Assembly (NCBI GenBank): GCA_037440885.1
Contig: JBBITI010000043.1
Location: 1-21,931, forward strand
Source of the DNA: JBBITI01 sp037440885
GTDB lineage: Bacteria; Chloroflexota; Dehalococcoidia; Dehalococcoidales; UBA2162
Direction of reading: 5' to 3'
Length of the DNA: 21,931 nucleotides
Made by a program: the position numbers and the translations under genes. A model generated the notes under the pieces. The model was not told the origin of the DNA. It did no database searches and worked only from the letters and a program-made list of their open reading frames with translations. This document shows, one piece after another, positions 15,678-21,931 of this stretch; position 1 is the first letter of the stretch, and the number at the start of each line of letters is the position of its first letter.

Positions 15678-15692
15678 CAGTTACAGTAACTG
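15678..15692. promoter_or_regulatory. 15-bp palindrome, candidate operator
   Basis: CAGTTACAGTAACTG is a perfect 7-1-7 inverted repeat between the divergent hemerythrin-like and LOG genes, about 54 bases upstream of the former's ATG and about 36 bases upstream of the predicted -35 element of the latter. Size and symmetry suit a dimeric repressor or activator site. No regulator gene lies next to it. Confidence 0.45.
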
Positions 15693-15727
15693 GTCGAATT
15701 GCCGGGCGTCATTCGGGGGAACATTGG

Positions 15728-15757
15728 TTGTGATAGAATCTGATACGGTAGTATAAA
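15728..15757 (+). promoter_or_regulatory. Promoter candidate for the LOG gene
   Basis: TTGTGA (15728-15733) and TATAAA (15752-15757) are 18 bases apart on plus, reasonable sigma-70 elements. Transcription would begin near 15764, giving a leader of about 110 bases before the preferred ATG at 15874. Confidence 0.4.
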
Positions 15758-15873
15758 AATTGAAAAATCAACAAACCCCTTAGATATGGCATGAGAAAGC
15801 AAGTAGATTAACGCGCTACTTCGAATTACCGGTGAATAAGGTTAAGAATAATCTATCAGATGGAGCAGGTAAT

Positions 15874-16575
15874 ATGACTAATGATTATGAAATCAACCAG
15901 TTGGCTAAAGAGGAGTCATGGAGGTTGTTCCGTATTCTCGGCGAATTTGTAGAGGGTTTCGATAGCCTTACCGGGATCGAACCGGCGGTATCTATATACG
16001 GCTCGGCGCGTATCAAGCCCGAGGACAAATTATATGCCCAGACGGTCGAGATCGCGTACAAGCTCGGGCAATTGGGATTGTCGATTGTTACTGGTGGGGG
16101 GCCGGGTGTGATGGAAGCGGCGAATAAAGGGGCGCGGGAAGCAGGTGTAACTTCAATAGGTTTGAATATCGATTTACCGGAATTCCAGAGTTGTAATCCT
16201 TTTGCTAACCGATCGATTACTTTTCACCATTTTTTTGTACGGAAAGTGATGCTGGTTAAGTATGCGACGGCATTTGTGATCATGCCCGGCGGGCTCGGTA
16301 CGCTGGACGAGCTTACCGAAATATTAACCTTAATCCAGACGCATAAAATCCGTCCGTTTCCGGTGCTTCTGTTTGATAGTAAATTCTGGCAAGGATTTCT
16401 GGACTGGTTACGTAATGTGGCTTTGGCCGCAGGCTATGTTACGGAGGATGATTTCGACTTGCTTAGAATCAGCGATACTCCGGATGATGTGGTTCAAGCC
16501 GTGCAGAACTGGTATATAAAACAACAGATAACGGGGCGAAGAGCGGTCGGGCAGGAGAAGCCGAAGAGTAGTTAG
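15874..16575 (+). CDS. LOG-family (TIGR00730-like) protein
   Basis: A Rossmann-fold protein of 233 residues related to LOG cytokinin-activating phosphoribohydrolases and lysine-decarboxylase-like proteins. Seen: SIYGSAR near the N-terminus, VTGGGPGVMEAANKGA, and PGGLGTLDELTE, the PGGxGTxxE signature that binds nucleotide 5'-monophosphate. Bacterial members hydrolyse AMP or other nucleotide monophosphates at the N-glycosidic bond; the substrate here is not determined. The frame opens at a GTG at 15832 without a ribosome binding site; the ATG at 15874 has GGAG eight to nine bases upstream and is preferred. Its stop overlaps the stop of the convergent beta-CASP gene by four bases. Confidence 0.9.
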   Translation: MTNDYEINQLAKEESWRLFRILGEFVEGFDSLTGIEPAVSIYGSARIKPEDKLYAQTVEIAYKLGQLGLSIVTGGGPGVMEAANKGAREAGVTSIGLNIDLPEFQSCNPFANRSITFHHFFVRKVMLVKYATAFVIMPGGLGTLDELTEILTLIQTHKIRPFPVLLFDSKFWQGFLDWLRNVALAAGYVTEDDFDLLRISDTPDDVVQAVQNWYIKQQITGRRAVGQEKPKSS

Positions 16576-17978
16576 TCCAGAGATATTTCCTCCAGGTATT
16601 CCGGGGCGGTTACGGGACATCCAATACGTTCATGTATCAGGGCAGCGAAACTTTCGGTAACCGAAGCTTCACCGTGAGTGACGAAGACGTGCCTGGGAGT
16701 CTTACGAATGTTAGCTAACCAGGCGAGCAGTTCTTTCTGGTCTGAGTGACCGGAGAAACCGCGCAAGTAAGCGATACGGGCGTTGACCGGATATTGCTGG
16801 CCGAAAATACGGACTTCTTTAGCACCTTCAACAATTTCACGACCGAGGGTGCCGCTGGCCTGATATCCGACGAAAAGAATGCAACTGTCGGGACGTGTGA
16901 TATTAGACACAAGGTGATGTTTGATACGACCGCCAGTACACATACCAGAACCGGCAATGATGATAATACTGCCTTTGATGCGGTTAATCGCTTTGGACTG
17001 ATCAGTAGTTCGAACCATGTTTAAGCCGGGGAAGGCGAATGGGGAATTGCCGTTTTTGATCAAGGTAATGGTTTCAGAATCCATTAAATCTTCATGCTGG
17101 CGGAATATATCGGTGATGCTCGTAGCCATCGGACTATCAACAAAAACCATCAGGTGTGGTATGGTGTTTGACAACAGTAATTGATTCAGGTAATAAAGAA
17201 CTTCCTGAGAACGTTCGAGGGCAAAACTGGGAATGACGATGTTGCCTCCGGTTTTAACTGTCCAGTTTATATTTTCGGCTAATTGGGGGATGAGAGCATC
17301 CGGCGGATCGAGAACCCGGTCGCCATAGGTGGATTCGATAACTACATAGTCAGCTTGTGTAAAAAGGGTGGGGTCTTTGATTATCGGTTTGCCTTGACGG
17401 CCGAGGTCACCGGAGAAGAGAATTATCTTTTTCCCGTTTCTTTGTTGAATATGAAGACAAATCGAAGCCGAACCCAGTGTATGCCCGGCCTGAAAGAAGG
17501 TGGCTTCGATGCCGCGCGTGATTTTCACAGTGTGTTCGTATGATACAGCTTTAAAAAGGGGCAGGCAGTCTTCAGTTGCCTGGATATCATAAAGAGGAAT
17601 TTCGGGATAGGGTCCCCGACGTCCTTCGCGCTGGTGCCGCTTGCGTTTAATTTCAGCATCCTCCATCAAGAGACTAGCAGAGTCGAGAAGCAGGATTTTT
17701 GCTATTTCTTTGGTAGCTTGGGTGCAGTAGACCCGACCACGGAAGCCGTCTTTAGCTAATTTGGGGATATATCCGGAGTGGTCCAGGTGGGGATGGGTCA
17801 ACAAAATAGCGTCGATGGAATGTGGGGGGACGGGGAAAGGAATCCAGTCCCGTTCTCGGAGCGGTCTTTCCTGGAATAGTCCGCAGTCGATAAGAATACG
17901 TTTGCCGCCGGTTTCCACCAGGTAGCGGGAACCGGTAACCGAATGAGCGCCGCCGAGAAACCGGATAATGATTGACAT
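16572..17978 (-). CDS. Beta-CASP metallo-beta-lactamase nuclease
   Basis: A 468-residue protein of the CPSF73/Ysh1-like group, whose members cut RNA using two zinc ions. Motifs: LGGAHSVTGSRYLVE at the N-terminus; THPHLDHSG (HxHxDH); GHTLGSAS; FSGDLGR; the beta-CASP region with STYGDR, FALERSQE, GSGMCTGGRIKHHL; then FSGHSDQ and VFVTHGE near the C-terminus. No KH domains precede it, unlike archaeal aCPSF1, so it matches the single-domain bacterial form such as those of Thermus (from memory). The ATG at 17978 has GAGGT about 7-8 bases upstream and is embedded in a 14-bp palindrome. A function in RNA turnover or 3' processing is inferred. Confidence 0.92.
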   Translation of the reverse strand: MSIIIRFLGGAHSVTGSRYLVETGGKRILIDCGLFQERPLRERDWIPFPVPPHSIDAILLTHPHLDHSGYIPKLAKDGFRGRVYCTQATKEIAKILLLDSASLLMEDAEIKRKRHQREGRRGPYPEIPLYDIQATEDCLPLFKAVSYEHTVKITRGIEATFFQAGHTLGSASICLHIQQRNGKKIILFSGDLGRQGKPIIKDPTLFTQADYVVIESTYGDRVLDPPDALIPQLAENINWTVKTGGNIVIPSFALERSQEVLYYLNQLLLSNTIPHLMVFVDSPMATSITDIFRQHEDLMDSETITLIKNGNSPFAFPGLNMVRTTDQSKAINRIKGSIIIIAGSGMCTGGRIKHHLVSNITRPDSCILFVGYQASGTLGREIVEGAKEVRIFGQQYPVNARIAYLRGFSGHSDQKELLAWLANIRKTPRHVFVTHGEASVTESFAALIHERIGCPVTAPEYLEEISLD

Positions 17979-17985
17979 ATGTCAA
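17972..17985. promoter_or_regulatory. 14-bp palindrome over a start codon
   Basis: TTGACATATGTCAA is a perfect palindrome centred on the initiation region of the beta-CASP gene, whose ATG is 17978-17976. It may be an operator, an RNA hairpin-dimer site or chance. The gap 17979-18084 upstream holds no other clear element. Confidence 0.3.
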
Positions 17986-18084
17986 ACCTCACGATATCTT
18001 CAAAATGGTAACGGAATCAACAACGTATTAAAAACAAGCGCTTTCGTTTATGGTCTGAAAACTCGTTTCAAGGTTGATGTTTCC

Positions 18085-18237
18085 TTAACGTAAAGCGTTT
18101 ATGATTGCGAGTACACCGATGATAATAAGCCAGATACCGATAATATAGGCGATAATCCGCGGCCAGATCATGATTACGATACCGGAAATAACCGCAATAA
18201 TCCCTGCTAAAAGCCCGCTAAAATGGATTAGTCCCAT
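18085..18237 (-). CDS. 50-residue membrane protein, DUF3096-like
   Basis: A short gene. It reads MGLIHFSGLLAGIIAVISGI, then a region with IMIWPRIIAYIIGIWLIIIG and ends INALR. There are two hydrophobic segments (about 6-24 and 27-46) joined by WPR, the layout I recall for DUF3096 proteins (about 50 residues, two membrane helices with a conserved P-R turn). A very strong ribosome binding site, GGAGGAGGT, precedes the ATG. The start overlaps the 3' end of the frameshifted HD gene by 20 bases. Function is unknown for the family. Confidence 0.78.
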   Translation of the reverse strand: MGLIHFSGLLAGIIAVISGIVIMIWPRIIAYIIGIWLIIIGVLAIINALR

Positions 18238-19386
18238 ATCTACCTCCTCCGTTTTTATCTGTAATACCTGGGAGTACAGTGTTTAAGGGGTTTTTATTTA
18301 TTATGTTGTCCAGCGAAAAGCCGAGTAGTAACTCGATTTCATTTTTCACTCTTTGAGCCAGTTGTAGACCGTTCTGTATCTTCGCGGTGATATCAGAGGT
18401 TTTAGTGTATTTTGAATCAGCGAGAGAGTATCGTTCTTGCAAAGTGACAATATTCTCATCGCTGACAAATTTATCGGCAAGAAAGACGATTTTTTCTTCG
18501 ATGGTTGCCGTAGAAGACTGAGCTAAATCAGTGTGGCGATGCGTGAAAAACCGAATTCACGCAGTATTTTGCCTCCGGCGGCGGCGTGGTCAGGTGTGGT
18601 TCGAGTGATATCATGGAGTAGAGCCGCATAGCGTACGCAAGCCGTATCAACCTGTTGTCCGGTTTGAACTAGACGTGCGGCGATGGTGACGGCTATTGCA
18701 GCAACTCTACTACAGTGGCGGCGAATGTTTTCCGGTGTGTCTGCAATATCAAGCATGGCTTGGTATTCGGCATCATCAGGGATATCGTAGCGGCGAAAAC
18801 GTTCCAGCAAAGCAGCATGGTCGTGGGGACTATCGACATCAAAAAGAATGCCGGAATCCGCCACCGGGAATTCAAGATGCAGATCAGCATGAGAATCGAG
18901 AAAGGTTTTCAGTCCACCTGCGCCGGGCCATTTCAGGATTTCAGGCACCAGGGAAGAAGGGATAACGGTGGGATGACCGCGGCGTCCGTTGAAGGTAGGA
19001 TAAATAATCCGATTGGAAATGTGAGTAGCAATTGATAATAGTTGTTTGATGGTGGCGGTGCGGACGAGGGGAATATCCACCGGCATTATAAAAAAGCCTG
19101 CAATATCAGGGGGGAGGTGGCGAATGCCGGCGCGCACCGAACTGAACATCCCGGAAGAATAGTCAGGATTTTCGATAACGGTGATATTATGTGTCTTGAT
19201 ACCGGCGAGAAGTTCGGAGGAATGCCAACCGACAACCAGATAAACAGCAATGCCGTTGTTATTGAATAGAGAAATCACACGATCGGTTATAGTTTCATTA
19301 TCAAGCGGTAATAGTGGCTTGAACTGCCGCATTCGACGGGAGAAACCTGCCGCCAATATGAGGACAACGAAATCAAGGGATTTCAT
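18218..19386 (-). pseudogene. MocA-like transferase fused to HD domain, frameshifted
   Basis: The intact part (19386-18523, 287 residues) has a MobA/MocA-like nucleotidyltransferase: LILAAGFSRRMRQFKPLL (1-25, with R where G is usual after RM), MPVDIPLV, GRRGHPTVIP and FDVDSPHDH, then the first part of an HD domain (HCSRVAAIAV, YAALLHD). The frame then reaches TAG at 18525-18523. Shifting frame near 18530 (one base missing, or 3n+1) restores DLAQSS, EEKIVFLADKF and a further 90 residues to a stop at 18218, as an HD-domain C-terminus should read. The gap falls at the expected ATHxDL segment, so a small deletion is likely. The likely ancestral role is cytidylylation of molybdopterin for molybdenum hydroxylases. 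ATGA overlaps the XdhC stop. Sequencing error is possible. Confidence 0.8.
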
Positions 19387-20441
19387 TGCCGTTGTTTCTT
19401 CCGTATTTCGATTAATTCCGCAACGATACTTACAGCGATCTCTTCCGGAGTTTCGCCTCCAATCGGGAGGCCGATAGGTGAATGAACTCGTTCCAGGTCA
19501 CCGGGAGAAGCGATTCCTTCTGCGGTCAAGGTACTATAAATAGCATTTCTTTTTGCCCGGCTGCTGATCATGCCGATATATCCGGCCTCAGTCTTTATGG
19601 CCTGCTCCAGGACGATCCGGTCATATTGATGTCCTCTCGTAACGATAACCAGAAAAGAGTCTGGATCGACCTTTATTTTCTCGAAGGCACGATGGAAATC
19701 TGCAATGACAATAATATCATGGGCTTCGGGGAAACGTTGACGGTTAGCAAATTCTGCCCGGTCGTCGATAACGATAACCCGAAAACCGACCAGTGCCGCG
19801 ATATGAGCAGTTGGGACGGCAACATGACCAGCACCGAAACAGTAGAGTGTTTTGACGCGGGAGATTGGATCGATCAACAGCTGGTGATTGCCAAGGGAGA
19901 TCACAGTGGTTACAGCACAACGGGGTAATTCTTCCCGAAGAACAGGCAGGTCATTGTCCTCAACAATAGGATCACCGCTGATAATTCCGTCAGACAGCAT
20001 TACGGCGCGACCTAGTACCTGAACTCTGTCGCCTTCAACGAAAGAGGTGAAAAAAAAGCATTTATTCCCGTTGCAGAAAGCGTTATGGGTTATCTGGAAA
20101 AGCTGGACGTTGGTGATGGAAGAGGGGATAAAGTCCAGTAGAATTTTGATTTTACCTCCGCAGATCATATCTTGCGAAGCAGTGTCGTGACTGGTTAGAT
20201 CGAATTCGAGTAAAGCGGGTCTCTGAAGGATATGGCAACGGAGAGCTTCTTCAATTACGTTCGCTTCCAATGCACTGCCACCCACAGTCCCATATGAACG
20301 TCCCTCAGCCAAAACCACCATTTTGGTGCCGCTTGTGCGCGGCGTTGAGCCTTCTCTGCTGATGATCGAAACTAGAACGACAGGACGACTCTTTCCAAGC
20401 TGATCACTTATGAGCTTACTGAGTGACTGGTGATTGTCCAA
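19383..20441 (-). CDS. XdhC/CoxI family molybdoenzyme maturation protein
   Basis: A 352-residue two-domain protein. The N-terminal XdhC/CoxI domain has GSTPRTSGTKMVV and GTVGGSALEANVIEEAL, then a conserved MICGG. The C-terminal Rossmann domain has FGAGHVAVP (about 200) and ends with VHSPIGLPIGGETPEEIAVSI, a hallmark of the family. XdhC proteins bind molybdenum cofactor, help insert a terminal sulfur and hand it to xanthine-dehydrogenase-type enzymes. The start is TTG (20439-20441) with GAGGT about nine bases upstream. The stop overlaps the MocA-like gene start (ATGA), so the two are translationally coupled. No molybdenum hydroxylase is in the window. Confidence 0.93.
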   Translation of the reverse strand: MDNHQSLSKLISDQLGKSRPVVLVSIISREGSTPRTSGTKMVVLAEGRSYGTVGGSALEANVIEEALRCHILQRPALLEFDLTSHDTASQDMICGGKIKILLDFIPSSITNVQLFQITHNAFCNGNKCFFFTSFVEGDRVQVLGRAVMLSDGIISGDPIVEDNDLPVLREELPRCAVTTVISLGNHQLLIDPISRVKTLYCFGAGHVAVPTAHIAALVGFRVIVIDDRAEFANRQRFPEAHDIIVIADFHRAFEKIKVDPDSFLVIVTRGHQYDRIVLEQAIKTEAGYIGMISSRAKRNAIYSTLTAEGIASPGDLERVHSPIGLPIGGETPEEIAVSIVAELIEIRKKQRQ

Positions 20442-20719
20442 AACTATCTTACCTCGAATTCACCAACAGAATTATACAACGTATGATATCAACATTTGTA
20501 AATACTTGTATATAATTCAGCAGATGTACAAGTTGAATGCTAATTAATCAGAAGGAATTTCATAGTTAGCGTATAGCAGTAAGGTCGTTAACAGTTGAAC
20601 GAATTGATGCCAGAGTATAGCATAGCAGCAATCTTGATTATGATTATAATTACTATTCGTTAAAATATTGAGTAATATGAGAGAGTCAATATTAATCATT
20701 TTTATGATGTCCGGGGGAG
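20442..20719. other. AT-rich divergent intergenic region
   Basis: A 278-base AT-rich gap between the divergent xdhC-like gene and the molybdopterin-binding protein gene. Several -10-like hexamers are present (TATAAT on plus at 20511-20516 and 20645-20650; TATAAT on minus near 20474-20479), but none has a clearly good -35 at proper spacing. No small gene is seen. An inverted repeat flanking the first TATAAT is listed separately. Confidence 0.5.
20504..20533. promoter_or_regulatory. Inverted repeat around a -10-like TATAAT
   Basis: ACTTGTA (20504-20510) and TACAAGT (20527-20533) are a perfect 7-bp inverted repeat separated by 16 bases that contain TATAAT at 20511-20516. This layout, dyad half-sites either side of a -10, suits a repressor operator controlling one or both divergent molybdenum genes. 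Confidence 0.4.
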
Positions 20720-21742
20720 ATGATGATTACCAAGATTAAAGTGGAAAACGCGGTCGGAATGGCACTGGCGCACGATATCACCAAAATCGTCCCCGGGTTC
20801 AAAGGGCCGTTATTCCGGCGCGGTTATATTATTAAATCCGAAGATGTCCCGGAACTACTGAATATCGGGAAAGAGCATGTGTACGTTCTTAAGATGAGTA
20901 CTGGTGAAGTCCATGAAGACGAAGCAGTCGTCAGGATGGCGAAAGCGGTAGCTGGACCGGGATTGGAGGAAACACAACCGAGCGAAGGCAGAGTGAATTT
21001 AAAGACATTTTATCAAGGTCTTTTCAAGGTAAATGAGGCGGCTTTACGGGATATCAATATGCTCAGGGATATAGTAGTAGTGACCATGCATACTGATACA
21101 GTCTGTCAACCGGGTACAACGGTGGCGGGTATGCGAATAATACCACTTTGTATTAATGAAGCTAAGATCATTGAAATGGAAAACATCGCCAGGAAGCAGT
21201 TTCCGGTATTAAAATTGGTTCCATTCAAGTTGAAAAAAGCAGGTTTGATTATTACCGGTAATGAAGTGGCTAAAGGTCGTATTGAAGACCGATTTACACC
21301 TATCTTAACGCAAAAATTGATGGCTATGGGCTTGATGATAAACAACCATGTGATTGTAAACGATGATGATGAAGAAATCGGTGCCAGGATAAAAGAGTTC
21401 AAAGATAGTGGCTCCGAGATTATTATCTGTTCAAGCGGGATGTCAGTTGATCCGGATGACGCCACCCCATCGGGAATATTGAAATCCGGGACTGAAATCC
21501 GCTTCTACGGTCTCCCGGTGCTGCCTGGATCCATGTTCCTCTACGGGAAATTAGGGGCAACGCATGTAATGGGAGTACCGGCATGTGTTCTACATGCTCC
21601 AGCTACGGTATTTGATAAAATATTTCCGATAATCGTTACGGATGAAGAACTGACCTTTGAAAGCACTCGCAGTCTGGGTCATGGTGGTTTATGCTTAAAT
21701 TGTAGCCGTTGCCAGTATCCGGTCTGCCCATTTTGCAAATAA
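20720..21742 (+). CDS. Molybdopterin-binding domain protein with Cys tail
   Basis: A 340-residue protein with a MoeA/MogA-like molybdopterin-binding fold in its C-terminal half: AGLIITGNEVAKGRIED (about 172-188), a helix and VNDDDEEIGARI, IICSSGMSVDPDDATP (cf. the GG/S-DD-x-TP signature) and LPVLPGSMFLYG. The N-terminal half resembles MoeA-linked domains (MALAHDITKIVPG near 14). The last 20 residues hold LCLNCSRCQYPVCPFCK, five cysteines spaced 2-2-4-2, likely to bind iron-sulfur or zinc. GGGGGAG abuts the first ATG (20720); the second ATG (20723) gives 3 bases of spacing and may be the true start, a one-residue difference. Its role is probably in delivering or maturing molybdenum cofactor, as in other XdhC-MocA clusters. 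Confidence 0.88.
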   Translation: MMITKIKVENAVGMALAHDITKIVPGFKGPLFRRGYIIKSEDVPELLNIGKEHVYVLKMSTGEVHEDEAVVRMAKAVAGPGLEETQPSEGRVNLKTFYQGLFKVNEAALRDINMLRDIVVVTMHTDTVCQPGTTVAGMRIIPLCINEAKIIEMENIARKQFPVLKLVPFKLKKAGLIITGNEVAKGRIEDRFTPILTQKLMAMGLMINNHVIVNDDDEEIGARIKEFKDSGSEIIICSSGMSVDPDDATPSGILKSGTEIRFYGLPVLPGSMFLYGKLGATHVMGVPACVLHAPATVFDKIFPIIVTDEELTFESTRSLGHGGLCLNCSRCQYPVCPFCK

Positions 21743-21881
21743 AAATCCCGGGGATTGTGATGGCATAAAACGGGTATCTGGACTTGGGAAAAGAATAATT
21801 TTAACCAGGATACAGAAGAGTAGAGTAGTCCTTTATATGAGTTAAATATAAAACAACTTTTCTTCATAATGAGACAGAACA

Positions 21882-21910
21882 TTGACTGTTAATCGAAGTC
21901 GGCTTATACT
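21882..21910 (+). promoter_or_regulatory. Strong promoter at the right edge
   Basis: TTGACT (21882-21887) and TATACT (21905-21910) are 17 bases apart, each one base off the sigma-70 consensus. The predicted start, near 21917, leads rightward out of the window, so the gene it serves is not visible. Bases 21743-21881 hold no gene I can support; a loose GTATCTGG/CCAGGATAC repeat with a one-base bulge lies at 21774-21813 but is not followed by T residues. Confidence 0.6.
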
Positions 21911-21931
21911 CATGCAACGTCAGAGTCAGTT

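Noticed and set aside
21774..21813. GTATCTGG/CCAGGATAC repeat after the molybdopterin-binding gene as a terminator
   Set aside because: The stem has a bulge, a 23-base loop and no following T-run.

Overview
The window is a gene-dense stretch of bacterial chromosome, roughly 50% GC by eye, with Shine-Dalgarno-led genes and several TTG starts. The content (thioredoxin system, an iron-sulfur aldo/keto reductase, molybdenum-cofactor maturation genes, a DUF3417-type glucan phosphorylase) suggests an anaerobe. Protein style is compatible with Chloroflexota, perhaps Dehalococcoidia, but that is an impression from memory. No phage genes, transposases, CRISPR arrays, tRNA or rRNA genes were seen.

Layout. 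(1) 353-3829 (+): mfd, the transcription-repair coupling factor, with a strong hairpin just upstream of its ribosome binding site. (2) 4031-8920 (-), transcribed right to left: an aldo/keto reductase with a ferredoxin-like tail, an M20 amidohydrolase, plsX, then a tightly overlapping redox block of trxA, a small YuzD-like protein and trxB. (3) 9090-9352 (-): an intergenic unit with its own promoter, two possible pseudoknots, a 14-codon ORF with a near-ideal ribosome binding site, and a clear intrinsic terminator. I read it as an unrecognised structured RNA, and it is the most interesting item here. (4) 9383-15026 (-): a glycogen operon in the order glgP, glgB, malQ. (5) 15127-16575: a hemerythrin-like protein (-) and a LOG-family protein (+), divergent around a perfect 15-bp palindrome. 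(6) 16572-17978 (-): a beta-CASP metallo-beta-lactamase nuclease, convergent with and overlapping the LOG gene. (7) 18085-20441 (-): an XdhC/CoxI protein, a MocA-like nucleotidyltransferase fused to an HD domain and broken by a frameshift, and a 50-residue membrane protein. (8) 20720-21742 (+): a MoeA/MogA-type molybdopterin-binding protein with a five-cysteine tail. A good sigma-70-type promoter points out of the right edge.

How the parts fit. The trx genes form a complete NADPH-TrxB-TrxA chain with an extra small redox candidate between them. GlgB builds branched glucan, GlgP phosphorolyses it to glucose-1-phosphate, and MalQ recycles short maltodextrins, so this operon is geared to glucan branching and use; no glycogen synthase or ADP-glucose pyrophosphorylase is in view. 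XdhC, the MocA-like domain and the molybdopterin-binding protein look like a maturation set for a molybdenum hydroxylase encoded elsewhere.
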